A DNA stretch of 64,000 bases from UBA7672 sp963784415. GTDB taxonomy: Bacteria; Pseudomonadota; Alphaproteobacteria; Caulobacterales; Hyphomonadaceae. The stretch spans positions 154,769-218,768 of the forward strand of contig CAWARK010000016.1 of assembly GCA_963784415.1 (NCBI GenBank), read 5' to 3'. This document shows positions 1 through 8,974 of the stretch, in pieces. Within the stretch, counting starts at the first letter, position 1; every line of letters starts with the position of its first letter. The notes below the pieces were generated by a model. The model made no database searches and was not told the DNA's origin. It was given only the letters and a program-made list of their open reading frames with translations. The position numbers and the translations under genes are program-made.

Positions 1-279
1 AACATAATCGGCCGATACAAATTCAAGACTGCGTGGGCTGACAGAGGAAAGATTGGCCAGAGCGCGCGACTTGCCCGTGACGGTGTCGGTTACAACGAGA
101 ACTTCGCCGCCCTTGGCGGACCAGACGGACGCCACCTTCGTTCCATCGGGCGACATCACCGCCAACCGGACCATCGGTTCCCCGAAAGCTTCAGCGGGCG
201 GCTTTGCCAATGCGGCAGGCGCCGTCGCGGCTCCTCCGATCAACGCGACGCAAAACACGATTGTCCGGAAAATGCTCAC
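1..279 (-). CDS. S9-type peptidase, 5' part only (runs off window)
   Basis: A GTG codon at 279 preceded by AGGAGG opens a frame with no stop for 93 codons to the window edge. The product starts with a Sec signal peptide (VSIFRTIVFCVALIGGAAT, cleavage near ALA-KP) and then reads as the first blades of a propeller, with the motif MSPDGTKVASVWSAKGG. This resembles the start of S9 prolyl oligopeptidase-family enzymes and the complete S9 gene at 19624-21666, which has AVSPSGSYFAF at the same place. The alpha/beta hydrolase half is outside the window, so the family call rests on the N terminus alone. It is exported to the periplasm or outer surface if the signal peptide works as it looks. Confidence 0.6.
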   Translation of the reverse strand, partial: MSIFRTIVFCVALIGGAATAPAALAKPPAEAFGEPMVRLAVMSPDGTKVASVWSAKGGEVLVVTDTVTGKSRALANLSSVSPRSLEFVSADYV

Positions 280-370
280 GCAGTCCCCCTCCTGATCCCG
301 CTTGGAGATTATGGTGTGGCGGCAAGTGCGCAAGTTGCAAATCTGCACGCCGCAGCCAACACAACGCGAA

Positions 371-396
371 ACGCGCGCCTCTTTCGAAGCGCGCGT
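371..396 (-). terminator. Possible terminator after htpX
   Basis: The arms ACGCGCGC (371-378) and GCGCGCGT (389-396) form an 8-bp GC-rich stem 30 bases past the htpX stop. Read leftward it is followed by TTC rather than a long T run, so the call is weak. Confidence 0.35.
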
Positions 397-425
397 CTCT
401 GGTGTTGCTGAGTTGAGGTTGTCCC

Positions 426-1253
426 CTACTCCGTGCCTTCCATCTCGGCGGCCTGGCGGTGCAGCCGGGCGATGCGGCGTTCGGTCGGTGGGTGGGATGC
501 CGACGGACCGCGACGCGGGCCGTGCAGCGGATCGATGACGAACATGTGGGCGGTCGCGGGCGAACGCTCGGCCAACGGGTTCAGCAGCGAGGCGGTGTGG
601 CGTTCGAGTTTCAGGAGAGCGTTGGCGAGATTGACCGGCGCGCCGCAGATTTCGCCCGCCTGTTTGTCGGCGGCGTATTCGCGGTGATGGCTCTGGCCGA
701 TGCGGGCGACGAGGCCGGCGACAACCTTCGAGACCGGTTTGCGCAGGCCGATCGGATAGGCCAGCGAGCCCACAATGGTCGTCAGCACGGCGGCGACCGC
801 CGAGCAGATACCCATCACCAGCGCGTCGCCGCGCTTCACATGGGCTAGCTCGTGCGCGACCACGGCCGAAACCTCGGCGCGGGACAGGGTCTTGAGCAGG
901 CCGTCGGTGACGGCGATCGAGGCGTGGTTGGTGTCGCGGCCGGCCACGAAGGCGTTGGGCTGGAACGCGTCGATGATGTAGGTGCGCGGACGCGGCATGT
1001 TGGCCCGCATGGCAAGTCGGTCGCAATCCGCAACGAAGGCGCGGATCATGGGCGAGGCGTCGTCGGAGCCGACTTCGCGGGCGTTGTGGAGTTTCAGCAT
1101 GATCTTCTCGGCGTACCAGAAGACGGCAAGGTGGAAGGCAAGCGCGACGACGGTCGCGAACAACGCGCCTTCGCGGCCAGCAAGCCACCATCCCAACCCC
1201 GCGAACGCGAGGTGGATCAGCAGCATCAGTCCGGCGGCCTTGAAATAGCTCAT
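426..1253 (-). CDS. htpX: Membrane zinc metalloprotease HtpX (M48)
   Basis: The 275-residue protein has two hydrophobic N-terminal segments (about residues 5-45), the zinc motif HELAH at 134-138 and the third ligand in REYAAD near residue 194, with another hydrophobic stretch between them (about 150-172). This is the layout of HtpX, an inner-membrane protease that degrades misfolded membrane proteins with its active site facing the cytoplasm. Length is close to the usual 280-295. It is divergent from the SDHAF4-like gene at 1338, a pairing seen in many alphaproteobacteria. No frame defects. Confidence 0.93.
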   Translation of the reverse strand: MSYFKAAGLMLLIHLAFAGLGWWLAGREGALFATVVALAFHLAVFWYAEKIMLKLHNAREVGSDDASPMIRAFVADCDRLAMRANMPRPRTYIIDAFQPNAFVAGRDTNHASIAVTDGLLKTLSRAEVSAVVAHELAHVKRGDALVMGICSAVAAVLTTIVGSLAYPIGLRKPVSKVVAGLVARIGQSHHREYAADKQAGEICGAPVNLANALLKLERHTASLLNPLAERSPATAHMFVIDPLHGPRRGPSASHPPTERRIARLHRQAAEMEGTE

Positions 1254-1337
1254 TGAAGCTCTCTCACGCGAATGGACCCCTCCAACATGGGAAGGTTGGT
1301 CTTTATGGTTTAAGCTTCCTTTCCAAACCGGAAAAAA

Positions 1338-1622
1338 ATGGTGAACGTGGACGCCATGAGTAATGAAACCCAGCAGACGGTTAGTGAGTGTGGCGCGGAA
1401 GACTCTTCCGTCGATAACGCCGGAGAGGCGGCGCTTATTCCCGGGGCCGCGCCCGGCAAGACGCTGAGCGCCGAGGCGGTGCGTGCGCTGCTCGAGGCCG
1501 AGGCGCGACGCCAGGTCGCGCCCAGCGCTGCCCTGCCCGCCGAAATCAACGGCCGCCGGGAAGGCGAGGAACCCACCCGCTATGGCGACTGGGAGAAGAA
1601 AGGCCTGGCGGTCGATTTCTGA
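1338..1622 (+). CDS. DUF1674/SDHAF4-like succinate dehydrogenase assembly factor
   Basis: A 94-residue protein whose last 16 residues (PTRYGDWEKKGLAVDF) are the hallmark of the DUF1674 family, which includes the mitochondrial factor SDHAF4 that binds the flavinylated SdhA subunit. The N-terminal two thirds are acidic and low in complexity, as usual for the family. ATG at 1338 is the longest start; ATG at 1356 (MSNETQ) is equally possible, and no strong ribosome site decides. It shares an 84-bp divergent promoter region with htpX. The role in succinate dehydrogenase maturation is taken from the family. Confidence 0.85.
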   Translation: MVNVDAMSNETQQTVSECGAEDSSVDNAGEAALIPGAAPGKTLSAEAVRALLEAEARRQVAPSAALPAEINGRREGEEPTRYGDWEKKGLAVDF

Positions 1623-1697
1623 AGGCCCCAGGTTTGGGGTCTGGGGCTGGTTAACGAAACCTTGCCGCGCGGCATGGACGCTGCATCGGAGACTGCC

Positions 1698-2108
1698 ATG
1701 ACAAAGCTCGTCCGCATTCTCGCCGCCGTCGTGCTGGCCGCTTCCGTGGTGACGCCAGCATTTGCCGATGGCCGCAACAAGCGTCCGGCCGTGACAGCCA
1801 AGGCCCCACCGCCGCTTCGTACCCCCTCTCCTCCGCCCGAAGTCATTCCGGCCCCGATTCCGATGAAGGCCCGCCCGGCGTCGATCGTCCTGCCGTCCGA
1901 TTTTGGCTCAGGCGGCGTCGGCATCGACATCAATGGCGGCGCAGGTGGCGGCGGCCGCGTGTTCGTCATCTCCTCCGCCTCCTCCTCCGCCCGCTCCTAC
2001 GCATCCGCCACGGCGGTCGCCTATGCCAGCGCCACCGCGATCTCGTTCGGCGGCGGCAAGGGCCATGGCGGTGGTGGCGGCGGCGGCCATGGCTGCGGCT
2101 GCAAGTAG
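1698..2108 (+). CDS. Small secreted Gly/Ser/Ala-rich protein with CGC tail
   Basis: Starting at ATG 1698 (GGAG eight bases upstream) the product is 136 residues: a clear signal peptide (MTKLVRILAAVVLAASV, cleaving after AFA), a Pro-rich stretch (PPPLRTPSPPPEV), a Gly patch, an alternating Ala/Ser/Tyr segment and a Gly-His tail ending HGCGCK. An upstream in-frame ATG at 1662 would put twelve residues before the signal and is less likely. I recognise no family. The two terminal cysteines and the His could bind metal or cross-link, but that is speculation. No partner gene lies beside it. Confidence 0.6.
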   Translation: MTKLVRILAAVVLAASVVTPAFADGRNKRPAVTAKAPPPLRTPSPPPEVIPAPIPMKARPASIVLPSDFGSGGVGIDINGGAGGGGRVFVISSASSSARSYASATAVAYASATAISFGGGKGHGGGGGGGHGCGCK

Positions 2109-2202
2109 GCCGGCCAACCCGCACACATAGTACCACTTTCGGACCGGCTGATGCCGTCCGGGATGCTGTGACTCTGGGTCTCCGAATCTAGATGGAGGGC
2201 CC

Positions 2203-2286
2203 GGGGACGCGGGATGCCCCGCGTGATGTGGCGTCGCCGCGCCAGCGCTACCGGTAGAAGAGAGAAGTCGCGGATCCCGCGTCCCC
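2203..2286. repeat. Inverted repeat with 13-bp perfect arms
   Basis: GGGGACGCGGGAT at 2203-2215 is repeated as its exact reverse complement at 2274-2286, 58 bases apart. The left arm can also fold locally (CGCGGG/CCCGCG, 2208-2223). It lies in the 765-base gene-free stretch 2109-2873, in which I see no convincing coding sequence, only repeats. Confidence 0.55.
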
Positions 2287-2568
2287 GACAGATGTTATCC
2301 GGCCACGGGGGAACAGCGGGGTGTTTCAACCGCCTGACCCTATTCTCGTCGCCGGCGTGCAGGTTGCGGATGTTCAGCCGCAATCCCTCGACCACTCCCG
2401 TGTTTTCCAGGGCTCCATTAGTCCGGTCCCTGGCTCCTCTTCGGCTCACACAGGCTTTCACGCTCATCTGCGTCCAACCCCGCGCCGTTGAACAGTGATC
2501 AGCTGCCCTCCTGCGGGATGGATGTGGGCATCATACGCCGGGGCAGAGGGGTGTAGGATTGAGATATA

Positions 2569-2650
2569 CAGAATCGGCCGGTCTCGATCGCGCAAGTTGT
2601 TGGAATTGTTCAGATCACGCTGAAAATCCGATGTGCAGAATCGGCCGGTT
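2569..2650. repeat. Two copies of a 14-15 base direct repeat
   Basis: CAGAATCGGCCGGT occurs at 2569-2582 and again at 2636-2649, in both cases followed by (T)CT and then by CGATCG or CAATCGAGG. The copies are 67 bases apart. The function is unknown; they flank the left side of the palindromic element at 2666. Confidence 0.5.
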
Positions 2651-2665
2651 CTGGCTCAATCGAGG

Positions 2666-2768
2666 TTGTCATCCCGGCCAAGCGCAGCGCGAGCCGGGAC
2701 CCATTTATCGATCCGCGCAGATGAGGAATGGGTCCCGGATAGCCGCAACGCGGCTTTCGGGATGACAA
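2666..2768. repeat. Nested palindromic intergenic repeat element, copy 1
   Basis: Outer arms TTGTCATCCC (2666-2675) and GGGATGACAA (2759-2768) are perfect complements, and inside them CCGGGACCCAT (2694-2704) pairs with ATGGGTCCCGG (2728-2738). This is the form of the dispersed palindromic repeats common between genes in alphaproteobacteria. The conceptual products of such elements (read as AAFGMTS or WVPDS) often appear as spurious small proteins. It could act as a transcript-end structure behind glk, which ends at 2874 on the minus strand. Confidence 0.65.
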
Positions 2769-2785
2769 GCGGGGAGTGTGGCGGT

Positions 2786-2853
2786 CCGCACTTCGTGCGG
2801 AGACTGGATCCCGGCCTCCGCCGGGAACGCGTGCCAAGAGGCACGCTTCCAGT
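2786..2853. repeat. Palindromic intergenic repeat, second unit
   Basis: Directly after the first element are a small hairpin CCGCACTTCGTGCGG (2786-2800) and then a cruciform-like unit: ACTGGA (2803-2808) pairs with TCCAGT (2848-2853), with internal stems CCCGGC/GCCGGG (2810-2825) and CGTGCC/GGCACG (2830-2845). Translated, it gives the familiar DWIPASAGN string of genome-wide alphaproteobacterial repeats. It ends 20 bases before the glk stop. Confidence 0.6.
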
Positions 2854-2873
2854 TGTGGCGCGGTCCAGAGAGG

Positions 2874-3849
2874 TCAGAGCCAGCCGCGGGTTCGGTCGTC
2901 GAGCCAGAGGTGGGCGGCACCCATGAGGGGGGCGGTTTCGGAGGTGATCAAACGGATGGCGATGCGGCTGAGGAGGCCGGTGCGGGGGCCGCGGCTGTAG
3001 AAGCGGGCGAGCGCGGATTTTTCCTTGAGCCATGGCGCAAGATGCTGCGACACGCCGCCGGCGAGATAGACGCCGCCGGTGGCGTCGCTGGCGAGCGTGG
3101 TGTTGCCCATTGCGGTCATCACCGTGTTGGCGCGCAGGCGGCAGAATTCCACCGCGAACCGGTCGCCGCGTTCGGCGGCGGCGATGATGCCCGCCTGCGG
3201 GAGTTTCGGATCGGGGACGCCCATCACTTCGGCGAGGGCGGCGCGCGTCTGGTCGAAGCCGGCGCCGGCGGCGACGATTTCGTTCGAGACATAGATGCCG
3301 CGCGCGCGCAGGCGTTCGGCGACCTGCCAGTCGATCTCGGCCTGCGGGGCGAAAGCCTGATGGCCGCCCTCCCCCGCGACGACGACCCAGCCGCCGTGGA
3401 CATGGCGCAGCACGGCGACACCGAAGCCGGTGCCGGGACCGCCGACGGCGACATTGCCGACGCGGATCTGCATCGCCCTGCGCGATCTCGGTGACGTCGC
3501 CCGCGCCGAGTTCAGCGGCGGAGCGGGCCATGGCGAAGAAGTCGTTGACCATCACGACCCGGTCGAGCCGGAGCTGGGCCTTCAGGTCGCGGCTGTCGAC
3601 GGACCAGCTGCGGTTGAGCATGTCGACCTGACCGGCCCGCACGGCGCCGGCAAAACCGAAGGCTGCGCCGTCTATTTTGGGCTTTGTCTCGGCCAGATAG
3701 GCATCAAGCGCGCCCGCAAAGGTCGGGTAATTCTCGCCCGGCTTTTTCCAGACGGAGGCGATGCTGACATGGCCGCCATCGGCATGCGCCAGCGCGAAGC
3801 GGACATTCGTGCCGCCCGCGTCACCCACCAGTATCGTCGCCTTTTCCAT
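2874..3849 (-). CDS. glk: Glucokinase, frameshifted near base 3462
   Basis: Glucokinase phosphorylates glucose to glucose-6-phosphate. From ATG 3849 the first frame carries the phosphate-1 motif LVGDAGGTNVRFAL and the catalytic region MVNDFFAMARS, then becomes nonsense after EIAQGDADP. The neighbouring frame continues from about 3462 with VGNVAVGGPGTGFGVAVL, the EGGHQAF motif and YLAGGVSQ to the stop at 2874. One base must be skipped to join them, giving about 325 residues, the normal size of the bacterial Glk family. No other lesion is seen, so sequence error is more likely than decay. It is divergent from the Kef gene across 156 bases. Confidence 0.85.
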
Positions 3850-4005
3850 GACGCCAATCTACGCGGCGGTGAGCCCTGACGGCAACATGGGCGACACGAT
3901 CTGGCCCTCGCGGCGAATTTTCTTGCAATCGGAAGGTGCGATCCCGGACAGTCGTTCCCACATAAGAGCCAGACTTTCCCCGTCGCGAAAGGACCTCCAC
4001 GCACG

Positions 4006-5753
4006 ATGCCCCACGGGACACCGCTGATCACCCTCATGTCCGTTGGCCTTGGACTGGCCTTTGTCTTCGGGATGATCGCGACCCGTCTGCGCCTGTCGCC
4101 TCTGGTGGGATATCTGATCGCGGGCGTCGTCATCGGACCTTTCACGCCGGGCTATATCGCCGATGCGCACCTCGCCAGCGAACTGGCCGAGATGGGCGTG
4201 ATCCTGCTGATGTTCGGGGTTGGTCTGCACTTTTCGCTCGATGACCTGATGTCGGTGCGCAGGATCGCCCTGCCCGGCGCCGTTGTGCAGATCGCGGTCG
4301 CGACCCTGCTGGGGCTCGGTATGGGCATGATGATGGGATGGACGGTTGAGGCCGGCATCGTGTTCGGCCTCGCCCTGTCGGTCGCCTCGACCGTCGTGCT
4401 GTTGCGCGCGCTGCAGGAGCGGCACGTGATGCACACCAAGAAAGGCAAGATCGCGGTCGGCTGGCTGATCGTGGAAGACCTCGCCATGGTGCTGGCGCTG
4501 GTGCTGTTGCCGACATGGGCGGACCTGCGCGGCCAGATGGCAGCGAGCGGCGGCGGCTTCACCTGGGATCAGGCGATGCAGATCGGCTGGGCCGTGCTGC
4601 TGACATTCGGCAAGGTCGGCGCGTTTGCTGTCATCATGCTGGTGGTCGGCAAGCGGATCGATTCCGTGGCTGCTGCATCGCGTGGTGCATCTCGGTTCGC
4701 GCGAACTGTTCCGTCTGGCCGTGCTGGCGATTGCGCTGGGCGTAGCGCTGGGCGCGTCCGAACTGTTCGGCGTGTCGTTTGCGCTCGGCGCGTTCTTCGC
4801 CGGCATGATCATGGGCGAGAGCGAACTGTCGCATCAGGCCGCGAACGAGACGCTGCCGCTGCGCGACGCGTTCGCCGTGCTGTTCTTTGTCTCGGTCGGC
4901 ATGCTGTTCGATCCGATGACGGTGATGTACGCACCCCTGCCGCTGCTGGGCGCGGTCGCTGATCGTGATCGTGGGGAAATCTCTGGCGGCGTTGTTGATC
5001 ATGCAGATCTTCAAACAGCCGAAGGATAGCTCGGCGCTGATCGCGGCGAGCCTGGCGCAGATCGGGGAGTTCTCGTTCATTCTGGCGAGCCTTGGGCTGG
5101 GACTTGGGCTGCTGCCGGAGGAAGCGAGCGACCTGATCCTGGGGGCTGCGATCATCTCGATCGTGCTGAACCCGTTCGCCTTCATGATCGTGGACAGGCT
5201 GACGCCGAAGCCGGCCAAGACAGCTGACGCGGAGCTGATGGTGAAGGAGCGCGCGATCATCGTCGGCTTCGGCCGGGTGGGATCGCGCGTGGCGCGGTCG
5301 CTGGGGCGGATGCGGATCGAGTATTCGGTGGTCGAGGACCGGCAGGACGTGGTGGAGCGCCTGCATGGACAGGGCGTGCCGGCGATTGCCGGCAACGCGG
5401 TTGCGGCCGACGTGCTGAAGGCGGCAGCGGTGGAACAGGCGCAGCTGATCTATGTGACGGTGCCGGACGGGTTCGAGGCGGGGCGGATCGTGGAGATCGC
5501 GCGGCAGCTGAACCCGAAGATCCGCATTCTCGCGCGCTCGCACAACGACGCCGAGATCGAGTACCTGACCAGCCGCGGCGCGGACGTGATCATTTCCGGC
5601 GAGGAAGAGATTGCGCAGGCGATGATCGAGGCGACGCGGACGGCGGTGGCTGTGCCGGTCGGCGGCGGGGCACTGAGAAGTGCTCAGGCACGGTGTTTCA
5701 ACCGCTATATCATAGCATTGGATTCATTTGATAATCCAGGCGGCGTCGCGTAA
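4006..5753 (+). CDS. Kef/YbaL-type cation:proton antiporter, two frameshifts
   Basis: The joined product (about 580 residues) is a CPA2 antiporter: some twelve membrane helices, with VGYLIAGVVIGP near the N terminus and the conserved VEDLAM helix, followed by an RCK/TrkA-N nucleotide-binding domain (IIVGFGRVGSRVARSLG). It should move K+ or Na+ against protons across the inner membrane. The frame changes at about 4663 (GKRI to PWLLHRVV) and about 4958 (LLGAV to LIVIVGK); skipping one base at each restores the family sequence. The last 26 codons (from about 5672) are AT-richer and unlike the family. ATG 4006 has AAAGGA upstream. The CDF gene follows after 9 bases, so they are probably cotranscribed. 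Confidence 0.82.
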
Positions 5754-5762
5754 GCGGACGGC

Positions 5763-6744
5763 ATGGCGCACGATCACGCACACGGCGAGGCCAAGCATGA
5801 CCATGATCATCATGATCATGGCCACGGGCATTCGCACGATCATTCACACGGCCACGCGCATCATCATGAGGCGGACGAGAAAAATGCATCGCGCATCGGC
5901 ATTGCGGCGCTGCTGACCGGCGCGTTCATGGGCGTCGAGCTGGTCGGCGGACTGCTGGCGGGATCGCTCGCACTGATCGCGGACGCGGGACACATGCTGT
6001 CGGACTTCGGCGCGCTGGCGCTGGCGTGGATCGGCTTTCGCATGGCGCGGCGGCCGGCGACGTCGACGCGGACATTCGGGTTCAGGCGTTTTCCGGTGCT
6101 GGCGGCTTTCGTCAACGGGCTGACGCTGTTTGCGATCGCGCTGTGGATCGTGATCGAGGCGATCGTGCGGCTGAACAATCCGCATGGCATCGAGCCGGGG
6201 CTGATGATGTGGGTCGCGGTTGCGGGCCTCGCGGTGAACGTCGCCTCGTTCGCGGTGCTGCATGGCGCGGATCATGGCAATCTCAATGTGCGCGGCGCCC
6301 TGCTCCATGTGGCGGGCGACATGCTGGGATCGGTGGCGGCGATTGTCGCGGCCGGCGTCATCATGGCGACGGGCTGGGTGCAGGCGGACCCGATCCTGTC
6401 GGTTCTGGTGGCGCTGATCATCCTGCGGTCGGCGTGGTCGCTGACGGCGGAGAGCGCGCATATCCTGCTCGAAGGCGCGCCGGGCAATATCAGTCTCGAT
6501 GCATGTGACGCGCGATCTGTCCGAGCATGTCGATGGCGTGACGGACATCCATCACGCGCACCTGTGGTCGCTCGACGGGCGGCGCTCGATGATGACGCTG
6601 CATGCGCGCATCCGGCAGGACGTGGCGCGGCCCGTGGTGGTGGAGAAGATCAAGGCGCGCCTCGAGGCGACGCACGGCATCGGCCACGCGACGATCGAGA
6701 TCGAGGTTGAGGGCGAGGACTGCGCCGGAGGCGATTGCGCCTAG
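5763..6744 (+). CDS. CDF-family zinc/cobalt exporter, frameshifted near 6498
   Basis: A cation diffusion facilitator (ZitB/CzcD type), about 326 residues after correction. The first 35 residues are extremely His-rich (HDHDHHDHGHGHSHDHSHGH), a likely metal-sensing or buffering tail. Six membrane helices follow with the metal-site motifs IADAGHMLSDF (helix II) and HVAGDMLGS (helix V). At about 6498 the frame moves by one base, from APGNISL to MHVTRDLSEHVDGV, which is the start of the cytoplasmic ferredoxin-like domain and runs to the stop at 6744. It exports Zn2+ or related ions in exchange for protons. Its last four bases overlap the end of the converging glycosyltransferase. Confidence 0.85.
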
Positions 6745-7701
6745 ACCGCTGCGGGCTTTGCCTTCGGCAGGATCGCAGCGCCATAGAAGCGCGGCTTGAT
6801 GACCGGGAACCAGAGCAGCTTGCCGAGGCCTTCGACAAATTTGCGATAGGCGAAGGCGCGGCGCGGCGTCTTGGCGAGGAAACTGCCGAGCGCGGCGGCG
6901 CCATAGACGGCGGTCTGCGCGAGGCCGACTGACATCCAGAAAGCGATGGCGCGAAGATCGCGCTTCGGGCCGGTCCACGCTTTTGTGGCGGGGCCCTGTC
7001 CGTAGGCGAAGGCGCGGCGCAGCGTGTAGGCGAGTGTCACGCGCGAGGGTTCAGGTGTTTCCCAGACCCAGGCGTTGGGCGCCCATGCGAAGGATGCGCC
7101 GGCGGCTTCCATGGTCTGGAACAGGAGATCGTCTTCGCCGCCGATCTCGTTGCGGGCGGACGAGAAAGGTTCGGCCGACGGCAGAGCGGCGCGGCGGATC
7201 AGGCTGCAGCCGCAGCCGTAGAAGATGTTGATGCGGCCTTCGGCGTGGCCGGGGTCGCGCGCGAAGAAGGCGTTGAAGTAGTCGGCGTGATCGCGGGGGC
7301 TGGACGCAAGGCGCGTGCGGACGGGGCCGAAGACGACGTCGGCTTTGTGCGCGCTTCTGCACGCGGAGGAGTTCGGCGAGCCAGTTCGGCGGCGCGATCT
7401 CGTCATCGTCGAGGAAGGCGATCATCTCCCCCCTCGCCGCGCGGAGACCGGCGTTGCGGGCGTTGGCGACGCCGGCGCGCGGTTCGTGGATGACGGTGAT
7501 GCGTGGGTCGGTCATGGCGCGCAGGACCGCGAGTGCGGAGCCGGCGGGATCATTGTCGACCAGCACGACTTCGAAGGATGCGTCCGTCGCCTGCGCCAAT
7601 GCGGACTGGGCGAGCGCGGATTGGGCGGCTTCGACGGCGCGATCCGGCCGGCGGAAGGTGGGGATGATGATCGAGACTGTGGGAGTTACTGGGGGCGTCA
7701 T
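6741..7701 (-). CDS. Family 2 glycosyltransferase, frameshifted near 7350
   Basis: The N-terminal frame has the GT2 start TVSIIIPTFRRPDRAVEAA, the VVLVDNDP strand and the metal-binding FLDDDE. At about 7350 the frame changes by one base, from RVQKR to HKADVVFGPV, and continues with the acceptor-side motif GGEDDLLFQTM and two hydrophobic C-terminal stretches (about the last 80 residues) suggesting membrane association. The joined protein is about 320 residues, usual for the family. The sugar and acceptor cannot be read from sequence; no other polysaccharide genes are nearby. It starts at ATG 7701. Confidence 0.8.
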
Positions 7702-7792
7702 GACCCACCAGTCTTAGCAGGGTGTGGTTGCGGCGGCGTTTACGCGGAAAACGCCCGCAAACGTGGGGTTTTTAGCGCCGTAGCGGGGCTAC

Positions 7793-8272
7793 TCAATCCA
7801 GCGGGGGCGCCGATGCGGGCGCGCCGTACTGGTCGCGGCGGGTGCGGACGAGTTTAGCGGTGTCGCTGCGCGCCTGCATCATGTCGGCGGCGTGGGCGGC
7901 GTTTGCGGGGGGAGCGATGGCGGACGCGTAGATCCAGGCGCGCTCCATCGTGTGACAGGAGATTTCGGAGCGATAGCCGGCGTCCTGGGCCTGCGCGCCG
8001 CCGATCGTGATGACCACGATGGACCTCATGGCGCGGTAAACGGAGAGCTCGTTCGCGTCAGGCGCTTCCTTCGCGAGCATCAGCTTGCCCAGGTCTTCCT
8101 CGGACGAGACGCAGATATCGATGACGCCTTCGGGAGATTGGGCGCCCGAGGCGTTGAAGCACGGATTGGCGGCCAGGAGGACGCTGTCGGTGAAAGGGGT
8201 CTGTTGCGCCAGCGCGGGCGCAGCGGACATGAGCGCGAGACACACGACGACGGCGATGTGGTTCGGTTTCAT
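7793..8272 (-). CDS. Secreted protein of unknown function
   Basis: A 159-residue protein with a signal peptide (VVVCLALMSAAPALAQQ, cleavage after ALA). The mature part has three cysteines (NPCFN, DICVS, ISCHTMERAW), and the middle (EDLGKLMLAKEAPDANELSV) looks like a helical pair reminiscent of a single TPR unit. No family recognised. It lies just downstream of the CC0125-type lipoprotein gene on the same strand (25-base gap) and is probably cotranscribed with it. Confidence 0.65.
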   Translation of the reverse strand: MKPNHIAVVVCLALMSAAPALAQQTPFTDSVLLAANPCFNASGAQSPEGVIDICVSSEEDLGKLMLAKEAPDANELSVYRAMRSIVVITIGGAQAQDAGYRSEISCHTMERAWIYASAIAPPANAAHAADMMQARSDTAKLVRTRRDQYGAPASAPPLD

Positions 8273-8296
8273 CAGCCCCCCTGTGCCCGGTGCGCC

Positions 8297-8833
8297 TTAC
8301 GACGCCGGGCGCTGGATCGCGGGGCCAAGGTTCTGCGAGACTTGCCGTGCGTCGAAGGCGTTGGTGTCCGAGCCTTTGGGGCCCTTGGTCATCACGATCT
8401 CGGCGAACGTCTCGTAGCTCGTGACGGTGTCGCGGCGCGAGGGCATATCCCAGAACGGATCGTAGCCGCCCATCCAGCCCCAGCGCGGGGAGAAGTACAT
8501 GTACGAGAAGCGTGGGCCATAGCCATAGCTGCGCGTGCGGCTTTCCTTGTCGGTGTCGCGGCTCACGATGGTGAAGACGTCATAGCCGGTCTGCAGCGTC
8601 AGCTCGGCGGCGCGGAAGAGCATGTAGTTCTCGACCGTCTCGCGTTCCGTGAGCGAGTTACCCTTGAAGGAGATGCGATAGCGCGTGTCTTCGAGCTTGG
8701 TCTCGGAATAGCCTCGCTCATAACCGGCGGCGGGTTGATACGGGGTCGGGCCGGTGGTTCCGCAGGCGGACAGTAGAGTGGAGCTAGCCAGCAGGGCTGC
8801 GGCCAGGGTTGTCCTGAACGTTGTCTTGAACAT
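8297..8833 (-). CDS. CC0125/CC1285-type lipoprotein
   Basis: A 178-residue lipoprotein: the signal peptide ends in the lipobox LLSAC, with GTTG after the lipidated Cys. The mature region has RYRISFKGNSLTERETVENYMLFRAAELT, split here as a strand-turn-helix ending in the GYDVFTIV motif, and then an aromatic stretch (YGPRFSYMYFSPRWGW). This matches the lipoprotein family first named in Caulobacter; its function is unknown. The residue after the lipidated Cys is Gly, so outer-membrane sorting is plausible. Confidence 0.75.
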   Translation of the reverse strand: MFKTTFRTTLAAALLASSTLLSACGTTGPTPYQPAAGYERGYSETKLEDTRYRISFKGNSLTERETVENYMLFRAAELTLQTGYDVFTIVSRDTDKESRTRSYGYGPRFSYMYFSPRWGWMGGYDPFWDMPSRRDTVTSYETFAEIVMTKGPKGSDTNAFDARQVSQNLGPAIQRPAS

Positions 8834-8899
8834 CGGTCGCCTCCTTCGGCGGTATCATCTGCCTTGAAGATAGTGTGCGCTGTCTTTGCGCCAATGCAA

Positions 8900-8930
8900 C
8901 AGGCCGGCCCGCCTGCAGCGGACCGGCCTG
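8900..8930 (-). terminator. Strong hairpin after aldehyde dehydrogenase gene
   Basis: CAGGCCGG (8900-8907) pairs with CCGGCCTG (8923-8930), extended inward by CCGC/GCGG across one mismatch: about 12 pairs with a 5-base loop. It sits 44 bases past the aldehyde dehydrogenase stop. Leftward of it there is no T run (TTGCATTGG), so termination is likely but not certain. Confidence 0.45.
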
Positions 8931-8974
8931 ATTTAATCTACGTCACGCAGACCTGAACGGATCAGGTTCCCGCA

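Noticed and set aside
1625..1647. GCCCCAG/CTGGGGC stem after the SDHAF4-like gene as terminator
   Set aside because: Only 7 bp, 9-base loop, no T run.
2656..2920. Small open frames across the intergenic region, including an extension of the glk frame to 2656
   Set aside because: They run through palindromic repeat elements; the phrases (WVPDS, AAFGMTS) are typical of translated repeats, not proteins.
2320..5705. The 14-base string GGTGTTTCAACCGC shared by 2320-2333 and 5692-5705
   Set aside because: Shared 14-mers are expected by chance several times in 64 kb; flanks do not match.
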